From Trachelipus rathkii (Eukaryota; Arthropoda; Malacostraca; Isopoda; Trachelipodidae), in NCBI GenBank assembly GCA_015478945.1, contig JABUQX010088349.1, positions 1-45,800 of the forward strand: DNA of 45,800 nucleotides. Direction: 5' to 3'. The notes below the pieces were generated by a model. The model saw only the letters and a list, made by a program, of their open reading frames with translations. It was not told the DNA's origin and did not search any database. A program made the position numbers and the translations under genes. The stretch's first letter is position 1; each line of letters opens with the position of its first letter. Below are positions 24,761 through 38,640 of the stretch, in pieces.

Positions 24761-25900
24761 CGTGCTATATAGCCTTACGAACGCAATATATGGCCTCTCT
24801 ACCCCTTTCGTGACATCACATAAATTGCTACTACACGAAAAAACTTGTTTAAACAAGGGACACTGTGTAGTACAATTCAATTCTTCGCTTACCTGGGTAA
24901 TATTTTTTTATTACAGTCACCCATGGCGACAGACACGATACAATATGCTATAAAGCATTATATTTCCAAACATTTTAATCTTTTTTAATTATTTAAGATA
25001 ATACATTTAATTAAATTCTCCCCCTCAGAAAAATTTCCTAAACACAATTGGAGGAGCTTTAACAAACTACAATTACTAAAATAGAACATCCAATAAGTAT
25101 GTTTCTCCACTTACTCTCGCTAAATGGTAATTCGATTTATTTTAGCTATATTGAGACCCTCCTTACTACCATTTACCAAAAAAGCCACAATCTCCAAATT
25201 ACATTTGTAACAAAATTTCTGATTATTTTCTCAAAATAAGCTTTATGACTAAATGAAACAAAGTAATGATAACCTTTCTGAACCATTTCTTTCCTGTCTT
25301 TAACTGTCTCTCCTCTGTCGATCAACTTCGACATTCCTTTTCTTTTCAAAGAAAAACGAGTAAAAGTTATTAATTTAATATGTACCCTTATTATTACTGA
25401 CAACTAGAAGAAGATAATTAATGTTCAATATTTACAGATATTGGTGAAGCTCGATAAATTTGTAATTCCTTTCTTTTAATTTTTTTTTTATATTTTAATG
25501 TTTTTTAAACTATTCACACAATTCTTACCTTTAACACAAAATTATTAAAGGTTAATCTCGGTCGCTTAAACGGCCATTATAATCACTGCTTTTCAACCAC
25601 ACTTAGCAGTATTGTTCTTCCAAAATATTGTTAATTATTGTAAATCATATAATTCTACTTATTTGCCTCCTAATTAATTAATAGTATATCACCACTCTAC
25701 ACTTATTTTACATTTAAAACAAACAAGATACCAGAAGACATCTAAATATTTGTCCACACACTAGCTTTTGTTTGTGTTAAAATTCAGATACCTCTCTACG
25801 ACATCCTTACGCGATCTTCCCTTGGGATGCTTTACAACACACTTCAAACAATAAAAATAAAACATTGATAAATTTTCTCTTAATATTCTGAACGACATTA
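24761..25900. other. AT-rich DNA, no gene recognised
   Basis: Open stretches on + (24,762-24,953) and - (25,173-25,403) are short, and neither resembles a known family. The minus one is Lys/Arg/Phe-rich. Confidence 0.45.
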
Positions 25901-25939
25901 ACTATCGTGATTCAACCCCCTTGCCTCAAGTTCCTCTTC

Positions 25940-26190
25940 ACGTAGTATAAACGGTCCTAAGTTATGTAAAGTTATGATTAAAATACGCATCTATCATTCG
26001 CGTTAAGGCTTCTAGTGAACTCCTCTAACACGAGCAATTTACGCGTATTAGGTTACGGCTTTAGGAAATTTTTTTACGTTGTTATAAGAGTCCTTTAAAA
26101 GTGTCGCTAATTACGGTTATACAATAGTTAAAATTACGCGTAATCAATGGTTCAATCAGTCTCACATCGTCAAATACGACGTTACGCCTA
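25940..26190. other. TTACG-rich, CpG-containing palindrome cluster
   Basis: TTACG or its complement occurs many times in about 150 bp, in an otherwise CpG-poor neighbourhood. It includes the perfect 12-bp palindrome ATTACGCGTAAT at 26,133-26,144 and a TTTACGCGTA at 26,038. No open frame is present. It may be an eroded repeat or a protein-binding cluster; nothing in the sequence decides this. Confidence 0.5.
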
Positions 26191-28680
26191 CATATATTCC
26201 GGCCGCTTTCTAGTATTACAAGTCTTATTATCTAATATTTTGCATTTTTAGATCTTAATAAATGAAAGATTATTCCCTCGATTATTTAAATTATTTACCT
26301 CTAGACATTATTGGAATCTTTTATTTCATCCTAGCGCTCTTTCTGAACTAATTTTATAATGTCCACATAAACTTGCCAAATTGTGTTGCACAATACATAA
26401 AGCACATCGCACGCGCTCGGATAAGTACGTGTGTACATTGTAAGAATTTCTTGATAGAATTTTTCTTCTTGTTCGTCACTAGCAAACAGCTACTAACTTC
26501 AAATGAGAAAAAATTCAAAAATCTTTCGTCATAATTCGTACTATTCCCAACTCAAAATACAGAATTGATGACGACTAAGTATATCGTTGTGAATTGAGAA
26601 GAGGAAGATTGAAGAGAAAGAAACAAAGATTTTATATGTTGAGAAAGGTAAATATGTAGATGGAGTATATCGAAGGGATTATTTGACATTTTTTATATTA
26701 AAACAATACAGACATAAGTGTATATAAATATAATATTATATAATATATTAATAATTATATTTATATTTTAATATTATAATCATTAATATATTTATATATA
26801 TAATTATATACATTATTTATTATAAATTATTTTTATATGTAAATATATTATAAATTTATATTAATATATTAATATAAAATACTTTATATTATAATATATA
26901 TATTATATCATTATTAAATATTATTATATTCTTATACTTAATGAATTATATATTATATATACTAGAGAAATCTACATTTAGCAAAAACCAATTTACTACT
27001 CAGGTATATATATAAACATCAAAGGTTAACTAATTGAGAATTATTAAATTTATATTGATATAAAATATTATAAACGATAAATTGTAAAGTCAAAGTTTAC
27101 ATCATACAAGGTAGGAGGTCATGAACAAATGAAAAGGTACTATTATTACTATTTCAAAACCTTTAGTACTAAAGAGAAATGTTAAGATTTAATAGTTGCA
27201 ACACAGAATAATATAAAACTTCACTTCATTAAATACTAAATACACTCTAATAGATCATGTACTATTCTATTGTGTCGTAATACAGTTGTTAGCCTATGAA
27301 ACATGTTAATTACAAAATTACAGGTATTTAAACACTTTAAAAACACAACTGCTATCCTCAGAATTTTGTTTTTATTTGTGCTAGTGGTAAAGAGAAAAAC
27401 ATCGTTTTAATTGTGATCTCAACAATATTAGATGATTTTGAAAATCAAAGTATCCAATGATGCAGAGCACAGTAAAATATTCCTTATATAGGGCAACATA
27501 ATTGATCAGAAGATAATTATATTATATATTTTGATCATTGTACATTTTCATCACTAGAAAAAGCTTCTAACAAGTTTACTCGAGCATCACACTAGTGTTT
27601 CCATACAGATTTCTTGAACGTTCAACACCTCCAATTTTATTAATTTACATTTTCGAAATATATACTTCTTGACTTATTAAATCTTTATAACCTAAAAAAT
27701 ATATTTAATACTTTCTCTTAAGGAGTTTAATGTAGCCGAAATTTCAGAAAGAATGAAATATGATTTTTTGATGTTTATTGAGATTGGGATGATTTATTAG
27801 GATATTAGGTATGTATTTATAACATTAATAAAATCCTTTCAAAATTCACGTACAGGTACTGCACCACTTGTTCAACGATGGTGAAAGGTGGATATATAAA
27901 AAAGCAAAACATAAATTATATCAAACTACTCAAACAAATATAATTATATATTGATGTGATAAGTTGGATAGTCGATATAAAATTGGGTTCATAATCAATT
28001 AGATAGGATCCATCTTATTGTTGGGTTTCAATTACCTCGCAAGAATCAACATTTACTCAGGTAAAGAAATATTAAGGATCAATAAGTTGATCATATATAT
28101 ATATATTAATGTATATACTATATATCATTGAGATATATCACACATTATTATTATTTATAGTTGAGTTATAAGGAGTAAGGGTATGGTAGCTTCCCTACCA
28201 TCAATTATTAATTTCTTGGGTCTTTTATTAATATTAAAAATAAATGTTATTTGATTAATAAATATACACTTAATTATAATTTACATTAGGATTATTTAAA
28301 ATAATTTTTTAATGAAAGATAATGATTAATAAAAAGAAATAAAATAAACTTTATAATAAAAATAAAATAAAATAAAAATATTTAATACATCTACAATTAA
28401 TGATTAAAATTGATTTATTAAATTAATATATAATAATAATTAATTATTTGGAGAACAAATTTATCTAATGCTACTCATACCCTTAAAATTACTGAAGTGA
28501 GTTTTATAATCTTCTTTTACTATCTTGGCGTAAACGTAGAGGTAATTTAGTTAATTTACTACTGCCTATACGTATTAGCAATGTGTGCCAGTTAATTTAG
28601 TCAGCAAACATACCATGTCTTTCATGCCAAGGACGTAAAAAGATATTTTACTATCGTACTATCCTTATATTACTATATTT
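26191..28680. other. AT-rich DNA with a short AT array, no gene
   Basis: An AT array lies at about 26,720-26,960, and short TA runs at 28,095-28,130. The rest is irregular with short frames and no recognised element. Confidence 0.5.
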
Positions 28681-29500
28681 ATTTAAAATTAGTATATATA
28701 TATTATATACTGATATAATTATATATTATATAATTATTAATTATATTATAAACGATTATATATAAATTATTAAATTATAATATTATCATATTATTATTAT
28801 GTCAGGTTATTAATATGATATTAATATTAATTTATTGCTATTATTCAATATTATTATTATATTATTTAGTTAATAACAATTATAACAAGAAAGATATTTT
28901 AATTATTATTTAACAAATTTTATAATTATATAATAAAAAACCCCGATAATTAATGAAGGTATTTATAAAATAAACAGGACCCTATATTCATTATCCCATT
29001 TAATTCAATATAAGATCTTTATGAGATTTACGTTAAGCCTACCACCATCAAAGGGAATTTTACTCAATTTTGATTACTTTATAGTCAATAAGATTTAAAG
29101 ATACATTTTAGTAACAGATAAAATATTTAAAACATGATTTTAACAAATATCTTAGAATACAGATGATAGCGATAGATAATTAGAAGGTTTAGAACGTATT
29201 TACTTTTTTGATAGCTAGGATACTAGCGCTCTTCCAAAGCTGAGGATAAAAGTCATGTATTAAGGCACAGAAAAGAATGATAGAGTAACAGAAATCAGCT
29301 CAGATAATATTCATATCACTCCATTTTTTCAAACATAGGCCCAGATTTAAATAATGTTCTCTTCTTGTTTCTTCTAACTGCATTTAAGCATGATTTGAAA
29401 ATATATAGATGATATATACTTATACATAATATATAGCAAAAAAATTCTAATTAGAATTTTATAGTAAGACTATGTTTATTGGTAAGTATAAGCAAAAAGA
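28681..29500. other. AT array then AT-rich DNA
   Basis: Positions 28,685-28,935 are A/T mosaic. From 28,940 to 29,500 the sequence is irregular, with no sustained frame. Confidence 0.55.
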
Positions 29501-29510
29501 ATAATACGAT

Positions 29511-29540
29511 TTAGGATGAATTAGGCTGAATTAGATGAAA
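29511..29540 (+). repeat. Three tandem 10-bp units
   Basis: The units TTAGGATGAA, TTAGGCTGAA and TTAGATGAAA lie head to tail, making a short minisatellite seed. Confidence 0.65.
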
Positions 29541-29599
29541 AAAAGGAAGCTGAAGATATTTTAAACTATTTCAAAGCGAATAAGAAGAGGAAAGGCTGA

Positions 29600-30410
29600 T
29601 TTTCGATTAAGTATTATTAGTTTTTTATTATTATTTATTTTTTTTTTATTAATTTTTTTTTTATTTTCTAGAAGCCAGATATTTCGTCTAGTGAACGTTC
29701 GCTTCTTAAATCAAATAATAAATATCCCTTCAATAATTTAGAATTCAATAAAAAATTAGTTATTTTATATAGTTTATATAGTGAGATAAAAAGAATAAAC
29801 ATATGAAAGTATTAATGCATATTATATTTTATTTATTATATCGATTTAGAATTATTTTCTAATTATATATAAATTATTTATTTAATATTATAATTATTAA
29901 TTATATTATATTATTAATATTATTATTTGAATATTATATATAATTTATTATAATATTATTAATTATTACTAATTATTATTATATTTATTTATAATTATTT
30001 ATATTATTATTAGTATTTTATTAATTCAGGTATTATTATTATTATTATTACTTTAATTAATTATTTAAATTATATTATTTTTAATTAATTTATAAATATA
30101 TATTAATTTAATTGTTTACATTTATATATCATTTATAATAATTATTAATTTATTTATTGATAAAATTATGAATAATCTAATTAAAAAAAGTTTTATGGTG
30201 GATTTGATCACTATATCCGGGCTATGAACTATTTGTGATCGGTTTAGGGATTAAGTAAAGGTGATGAAAAATCATTATTCTATGTAAATAATTTAATATT
30301 TAATATATAAGTATATATATATATATATATTATATTATAATATTTATTGATTTAATGAATATATATATATTAATAAGATATTATATATATATATATTATA
30401 TATATACATA
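29600..30410. repeat. Poly-T-rich tract and AT arrays
   Basis: T-rich runs at 29,618-29,665 are followed by TTATT and TATAATTA mosaics (29,820-30,180) and TA runs (30,300-30,410). A small ordinary patch at 30,190-30,280 has no frame. Confidence 0.8.
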
Positions 30411-31555
30411 CAAGAATTATTAATCTCCTATTTACGTTAAAAGGTTAATGGCAACGGTCTATTATACTTTATTTTGGTAATTAGTCTTTAGCTATGTAGA
30501 TTATTCACTTTCGCTTTGGTTATTATAGAATATTAATTTTTTACATTAATAATTTTAAGTTGAAATATTAATATCGTTATTATTTATATATAATTTAAAA
30601 TATATTCTATAGAGTTCTAAATTTGCATTAAATGCTAGGAAGTAAAAGATTTTATTCCTCAATGATTCCTACAGAAAAAATTCTATTTGGTTAATTTTGG
30701 TTATTTAAAACTAAGAACCATTTTTAGGTCTTTTATTACATATAACACACAAAGAATTTTATTTTTCTCACTCGAAAAGTGTGAAACATCAAGAATTAAG
30801 ATTTTTTCAATTCTTTAGGCAATTTTACAGGTGCAAATGGATTTAGGCTTCTTTTATCGATTCCGGTGTTCTTTTTGGATTTTAAATTTAACATTTATTA
30901 CAATTGCTATTAATAAAACAAAAATAAATTTGAAAATTTTCAAGTTAATAAACTTTTAATCTTTAGATTGTCATTGTCTTCATGTTCATAAGGGTGTGGT
31001 TTAATTACACTCTTTGAATTAATCTCAATTGTAATTTTTATAGTACCAATATTAATGTATATTGATAGCAACACGAATAGTATAATTAGATTTTATATAT
31101 ATATTATTATTATTTATTAAATATTATTTTAAAATGTAAAATTTAATTCATTTCATAGATTCTTAGAATGAATTATTATTACTGGTTATTTATTTATTAA
31201 TTTGATTTTTTTAGGAGTAATTTTTTATTAATATTTTTAATACGGTTAAATATAATTTAAACTAATAACTAATTTAATTCAATTTATTATTTATATACTT
31301 TCAATTAAATTTAATTATAAATTATATTGTATATAAATATAAAATAAATTGCAGGGGGAAATTGATAAAATAGAGAATAATTAATAATAAAAAGTAAGCA
31401 ATAATCAGCATTTTTTATGCCTGATACAGTTATGGTAAAATTAAAAATAAACAATGAATTAATGATTACGATTGAAGATGATAATTTTATTGTAGTACTT
31501 TACGACCATAAGTTAATATTAGTCAATTTTTCCAAAAATAATAATATTTTATTAT
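30411..31555. other. AT-rich DNA, no gene seen
   Basis: Irregular A/T-rich sequence. No frame longer than about 50 codons and no motif recognised. Confidence 0.55.
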
Positions 31556-31745
31556 TTAATAATATATAAATAATCAATAATAATAATAATAATAATAATA
31601 TAATTAAATAATAATAAAATAAAATATTTTATTAACAATTATTATTAAAGTCTTAATAATTTATATTAATTAAAAATTATATTGGAAATATTTAATAAAT
31701 TAAATAGCAATATAAATATTGAAATAATTAAATAATTAAAATAAT
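31556..31745. repeat. (AAT)n microsatellite
   Basis: A clean AAT run of about eight units lies at 31,577-31,601 within a longer degenerate A/T stretch. Confidence 0.85.
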
Positions 31746-34480
31746 GAATAGAACTGGTTATCTTTTTATTTTATCAAAGATTATGTTATGATATTTGAAA
31801 ATTAAAGGGGGAATTACTTTCAAAATTTGACTTTAGGAAGTAAATAATATATAAAATAATTATCATGATGAAATTATTTTAATCATTTGAAAAATAATAC
31901 ATTTATAATTTTATTAATTATAGTGGAATTTATGATACATCTATGTATTCAATTTGAAAATGAAATCCGTTGATTGGAAGAGCATAGGATGTCACATATT
32001 ATTATTTCACTTTTTATTATTATGTTTTTGTATTAATTTATTATAAATATTTAATTCATCGAGGTTAATATTTTAGGTTAAATATGCGTATATAAACTAA
32101 GGACTTCTATTTAGTCAGGCTGCAGATGGGATATCTAGGTGAATTACTTATATTTGGGGACTATTTTTTTTTTATAACGGTTCATTTTTATTGGAGAGTA
32201 ACTTGGAAGGACTGGAATGGTCGGGGAAAACCTAGGAAAATCGTCAGGGGAATATAATTTCTTTCAAATACAAATAACTATCATGAGATTCGTGTTTGGA
32301 GGTAATAGGATTATGTATAAATCTTATGTAGGGACTATGGTGATTTTTATTTTCTCTATTCTAGTCATTTTTTCCCATAAATGATATAGATATAAAAATT
32401 GAAAATCTGGGATTAAAGTGCAGTATGGGATTTTTTCTTGATAAAATTTGGGAGGAATATCTGGGCAATGACTATTTATTCATTACTCGGTTTTTATGAT
32501 AGAAAATATGTTTATTGTAGGGTACGTTTTTAGTTGTTGTCATATGTTGTGTTAGTAGTTGTGCTAAGCTTGAGTTGGTAGTAGGTGAATAGTGGTAATA
32601 TTTTTAAATACTCATTTTATGGAGTATTATTGTAGATGGTAAATTTTATAACTATATAGTGAGGTTTATTGAAGATAAACTTATTCTGACAGTGACAAAA
32701 TGGTTTATGTATCAGCAAGGTTATTGTAGTCAGGTACAAGATTACCTTATATATTTTTTTAGAGATTTTTATAATTCGAGTGATCAATTTATTATGTTTT
32801 ATTGAATTTAATACTGTCTACCCTTACATTCAGTGAATCCCTTTTACGAATGGATAGCATATTCAACCTTATCTTAAGAATTTTTAATTGAATGGTATTA
32901 AAATAAATGAGTTGAACTTTATAACAGGTACTGAGCCTTCTATTTAGATTATGATTATATACGTTGTTTTGATGTTATTTTATACCTTTTGATATTCTAG
33001 AAAAGAATCACAGAGTAGTATTCAACATAATGGCTGCTTGAACTTGCTTTTCACACCATGAATAGTAGGGTGGGTGAGTATAGGTTAACTCAAATCTTTA
33101 TGAGTAGTAGTCAATATAGAAGGCTTATATACTAATATAATATACTATTGAATCCATTACTGCAGAAATGCTAGAAATATTATATATAGTATATATATAG
33201 TACATAGAAAGATAGTTTCTCAAATACTGTTTGTGAAGTGAATTATATTTTGATAGATAAGTAAATTATTTTCATGTAATGGTGAGTGAGTCGTGATTGT
33301 GACCGACATTCATCATTTCAATCTCAGTAAAGATTGACTAATAGATAAGAAGGACATATATGTAAGCTTTTAATAATATTTAGCCGAAAGGCAACACGCA
33401 ATTAATACAATACAAATTTATTTGATGGGTGTTATCAGTTTTGTCAAATAAAGATATATCACATCCTTGCAGATAAATAGCAGTGAATAATTATCAGAAA
33501 GATTGGTTTTCAAATAACGGTAAATGAGTAAGTGTAAGGATGAAAATCTCTTATTTCTTATTTGATAATGGGCGTTTCGTTTGCAGATTCCTATCATATT
33601 CAAATGAAATATATATATAGCTAATCGAGGCAGGATTAATATCTAGAGGTATTACAAAATATACTTTAACTTGTATTTTATCCCATTAGAAATGTGGTCA
33701 TTAGATAGATAGAACTGCATTTAAAATAGGAGATGGCTATCTGAAGTCTTTTAATAGTTTATTATATATATTGTATATATATATATATACTATATTAAGT
33801 AATAAATCATTATTGAGATTAAAGGATTAATATTATATATTAAAACATCAATTGGTATTATTTATAGTTCTTTCACTTTAATAATTACAGAGATGAACTA
33901 ATATCAATATTCTTAACCAATATAATGTCATACATTATTTTTGTGTTATGTTCGACTCACTATCCAAGTTATGCATATCACAATTTAGATCTAGAAAGAC
34001 TTTTCAGTGACATTATTGTAGATTATTATAAATTAATGAATTGTTGAGGTTATATATTGAAGAAATCATTTATATATATTTCAAGTTTGAATTAAAAATT
34101 TCTGATATTTTATTATTAAATTTTAAAATTTATTATTATTTAATTATTATTAATTACGGTTACTTTTATTTGTCTATTATTTTACTTATCTATCGTTTTT
34201 ATATTTATTTTACTTCTTTATTTCTTAGATTTATATATATATTGATTTTAATATTATTATATATATAGTATATATATATCTTGCTTCTATACTTACTCTT
34301 GTATTAATATCTCTTTTTGTTCTCTCACCTTTTATGATTTTCTTCATTCAGACCAATCAAATCTTCAGATGTTGTTGATTCATTCATTTTATTCTTTTCA
34401 TGTTATTACTTATGCTTTCACTCCATAAATGTTACTTCTTCTTATTTCTTCTTTATTCTTCTGACTTTTATATTTACATT
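31746..34480. other. AT-rich DNA with G/T-biased part, no gene
   Basis: From about 32,060 to 33,350 the + strand is richer in G than C. No domain is recognised. A minus-strand open stretch at 33,418-33,603 and a + stretch at 34,041-34,268 (Ile/Tyr/Leu-rich) look like chance frames. Short TA runs occur at 33,185-33,200 and 33,770-33,790. Confidence 0.45.
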
Positions 34481-34730
34481 TATTTATCTTATACTATTTA
34501 GGAAAATACATTAATTCAATTTATTATTATTATTTAATTTAATTTTTATTATTATTATTATGTGATTTAATGTTAATTATATTATATATATATTATTATT
34601 ATTAATTATCAATTATATTATTATATTTAATTTAATTATTTTAATTTATTATATATTATTTTGTCATTAATTATTAATTATTATTAATTATTATAAATAT
34701 ATTAACAATTATTATTATTTCTTGGAGTAC
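34481..34730. repeat. Mosaic AT/ATT array
   Basis: ATT, TTA and TA mixtures with almost no G or C. Confidence 0.85.
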
Positions 34731-36200
34731 TATTTTTTAATACATTTAAGTAATTTTAGATACCTAGGATTATTAATATTATGTAGGTTGACTGATTTGA
34801 GTATTAGACATACCAAACTTTAATTAAAGAATTCTTAATTTATTTTATGCTCCTAATTTCTCCTTCATGTTAGTTATGCCAATTAACCTAACTTAATTTC
34901 TATGAAATTTTTACTTTATATACTTAAATTTTTTAATTTATGGAAATAAAATTTGTATTATTATATCACTTAAAAGTTGCCTGTTCTACTTTTATCTCAC
35001 GATTAAGGCCTATTGAATAAATTTTTGATAATTATTTTTTTTGAGGAGATATAAAAAATCAAGGGGAATAGTGGCTACTTAAGAGGAATATAAACTATAA
35101 CAATACTCAATTATAACAAATTTAGTAAAATTTTCAATTTAAATTTGTTAAAAATGTATTGTTTTGATAATATTAGATTTTTATTAATCAATTTATAGTG
35201 AATTATAAAACGATTATACTTTTTCTATTAATAATTGACAAATTGTATGGGACACGCCTTAATTTAACTGCACCACCAGTGACTATTAATTAAAAAAAAA
35301 CTATTAGTCTCCAGGGCTAAGTTAACATAAAAATATTTTCGATAATCAATAATTTTATTAGTAATACTATTTAATAGAAAAATAATAAGCAAAATATATA
35401 TATAGTAATGTATTTTTTTAATATACGCTCCTTTTGTTGATTATTTGTCATAGATAATTTTATGTATGATAATAATATATTTCATCCATGGCCTCATGTT
35501 GTTTTTTCTTTCATACTTTCTTGGTATTTATTTTCCGTATAAGTTGTGTGAATATAGGAATCTGTCTCATGAAGTATTATAGCACGTTATAGTTTCTTAT
35601 ATTAAATTAACGCAAGAATTCAGCAAGTAGGATGCCTTAACTTTCTGTACAAATAGGCTCTCTTTATTATAAAGTTACTGGTTTCAATATTATTAAATTA
35701 GATATTTATAATATTTTCATATTTTTGTTCATTCTAATTATAGCCTTGTAAATGTGTTAAAAGTGTTTATCATTTCATGGGTTGTAAGTTGAAAAAGCTT
35801 TTTAAATTGAAAGCGATTTATATATATATATACTTTATTATAATTCTATGTATATATATTTCGTTATATTTAGTGTGCAAATCGATATAAGCATATTTTA
35901 TTACATGCGAATTAATTATGCATTCTTTTAATTTATATATTTATAGACAATTTTATATTCTAATATTACTATGCAAGCGAATGTTAATATGTGAGATAAT
36001 TCCACCGATATGATTATAACTTGAAAAGATCTTTCATTTTTCACCAAGTAGTAAGCTGATCTTAATATTTTTATTACTATTTAATGCTTAAATAATTAAT
36101 TTTGTTCATGGTACAATAAATATGTATTTTGATCTTTGAATATAATATTTATTGTTAATTTTCTTAATCTCATACTTCATGCTCATATCCATCTCTTAAA
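34731..36200. other. AT-rich DNA, no gene seen
   Basis: Irregular AT-rich sequence with short frames and no recognised motif. Confidence 0.55.
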
Positions 36201-37865
36201 TTAGTATTATAGCTACTTATCTTTATTATATATATTAATATAATTTATTTAATATATATTGTATAAATTATATATTTTATTATACTATAATTATTAATAT
36301 TTTACACTTATTATACTACTATTATTTTTAATAATTAATATTATTCTATTCTTATATCTCAATATTGCTTCCTGATGAAGAGTTCATTTATATCTTATCT
36401 TCTTAATGTATTTTAATTCATTACTCTCCAATTGTGTTTTTGCTTAGTACCAATTATAAATTTTCATTTTTCTCCCTATTTAACCTTTCATTGTTTGCAA
36501 CGATATTTTGGGGTCTTTGGATACTCTCTTCAGTTATATTAACATACTCTTACTCATTACTCAGCTTTAGGCTATCAATCTCATACACTTTTTATAGTGC
36601 TTTCTATATTTCTCTTCTTTATTTATCATTTTCATTTATTATTATTTTATACTATTACATATATTATTTATCATTATAATGTATATATATCTATCTTCTA
36701 TTCATATTAATATATATCTCTCTAACTTACTTATCTTTCTATTATCCTTAGTCTGTCTATCTCTTTCTCTCTAATCTTACGCGTCCTACTGGTGAATTTC
36801 TAACTCTTTTAAAAATTCTTCTATGAATTACTAGCTTTATCTTTCCATCTACAATAAACTAAGAACTATATTCTATTAAATTATCTTCTCTCTGCTCTTC
36901 TTACCTAATTGTATTACACCTACTTTCATAATTTTTTATCTTATAATTTTATTTCTTTCTCGAATATCTCCTATCACAGAAATGTTCCATATTTGCTATA
37001 AATATATAATATATATTAGTTATTATATATGATTTATTATTAAAATATTTGTATAATACATTATATTTATTATATACCAAGATTTTACTCTAAATATTAT
37101 ACATCATTCTCGAAATCTCCTCTCTTAAATCACTTGGTCTCACGTATTTAGCTATATATATCTCTTCTATTTAATTATACTTTATAAATTATTCTCTTTA
37201 GATTCCCATGTTTCTCTGGCTCTCTCTATCTCTGCTGTCCTTTCTTAATTTAGCGTTTTATTAGTTGATTATTTTTACTATCTTTCATCTCTACTCTTTA
37301 CTCTCTCTCTCTATATCTTATCTATTAATATAGTAATTACTCATATATTTTATCTATATTATCATCTCTGCTCTTTATCTTTAAATCTACCAATTTATAT
37401 CACTATTAATTTATATACAAATTACTCTATCTCTATATTATATGATATATATAATCTTATCTCTCTACTTATAACTTAATTATATATATATATATATACT
37501 TATATATATCTTTCCTCTTCTCTCCTCTCTCTCTTTCATTATTCATTATATTTTTAGTTACTTTTAATATTATCTATCTATCATCTCTTCTTCTTCTATT
37601 ATCATACTTATTATTATATATATTATTAATATACATTCATTTATATATAATATCTACTACGTATTTTTAATTCCTCTTTAAGCATTATTCTTTCCGTATA
37701 CATTATTACTTATTTATATACTATGTACTTTATTATTATAACTTATCTAATATTACATATACTCGATGGATAATATATATTATTATTTATATAATCTATC
37801 TATCTATATACTTATAATCTATTATTTATTAATATATTTTATAGTATATTCTATTACATTATCTT
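36201..37865 (+). repeat. Pyrimidine-biased T/C-rich tract with AT runs
   Basis: For about 1.6 kb the + strand is rich in T and C (CTCTC, TTATCTAT and TATCTCT words) and very poor in G, mixed with TA runs. The open stretch at 36,434-36,679 is Ser/Leu/Phe/Tyr-rich because of this bias and is not called a gene. The bias suggests an old CT/TATC microsatellite landscape. Confidence 0.65.
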
Positions 37866-38010
37866 AATAAAACTTTCCCCCCATTTTCTGAATATCGACT
37901 AAAAGAGATTTTCTTCCCTTTTCTTTTTTTTTGGCGGAAATTCTAGTAATTTTCCACCTCCATCAGAACCTTTTGGTCCAATCTTACCCCCCCCAAAGGA
38001 GTTTACCCAA
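37866..38010 (+). other. Homopolymer-rich patch
   Basis: C runs (six at about 37,877 and eight at about 37,987) and a T run flank TTGGCGGAAATT. The AATTTTCCACC word about ten bases later is roughly inverted to GGCGGAAATT, giving a weak hairpin. Confidence 0.4.
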
Positions 38011-38640
38011 ATATTCTGGAAAATTAAAATACAATATTACTTATTTTTTTATCTGTCTAGCGGTTATATAATAACTTCTACTATAACGCTTTAATTAATT
38101 TGCTGCTTTAGGTATTATAATTAAGAAATCTCATTACTTTCAAACGTTTATAATCTTATGAATATATTACATATGTACTCTCTGCGACTTCATTTTCACT
38201 TCGGCTATATCTAGATGCATCTGATCTCCAAGACTTTTGTTATCTCGCGGTACGGGTCCAGACATACAAAACTCGATTATATATTGGTACCCTATACCCT
38301 CCTAGGTAATTATATATATAATATACATTTAATTATATTATGTATATATTAATTATTATATAATATAATTTAATAAAATATATATATGTTAATATAATAA
38401 TCACTAATGAATATAATTCATATATATAATAAAAAACTATAATGATATTAAAACAATCAATATAATATTATATTAAAATAAATCACAATAATAATAAAGG
38501 GCTTATATATATAATATAAGTTAAATCTAAAAAATTATAATATTATACAATATTACTAGGGAGTTATATTATAATATATAGCATAGTAGTTGATTACTTA
38601 CTATTATACATATCATCCGGTAGTAGCTCAATTATGAATT
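38011..38640. other. AT-rich DNA and AT array
   Basis: From 38,300 to 38,600 the sequence is mostly A/T mosaic. A small ordinary patch lies at 38,170-38,310. No gene is seen. Confidence 0.6.

Noticed and set aside
24895..24985. Splice acceptor followed by a short ATG frame starting MATDTIQYAIK
   Set aside because: The frame is only about 22 codons, no donor or family supports it, and pyrimidine-CAG words are common in this T/C-rich part.
25945..25972. AACGGTCCTAAG, the conserved large-subunit rRNA word that is part of the I-CeuI site
   Set aside because: Only about 30 bases resemble bacterial or plastid 23S rRNA, with no continuation on either side. Animal mitochondrial 16S and nuclear 28S differ here.
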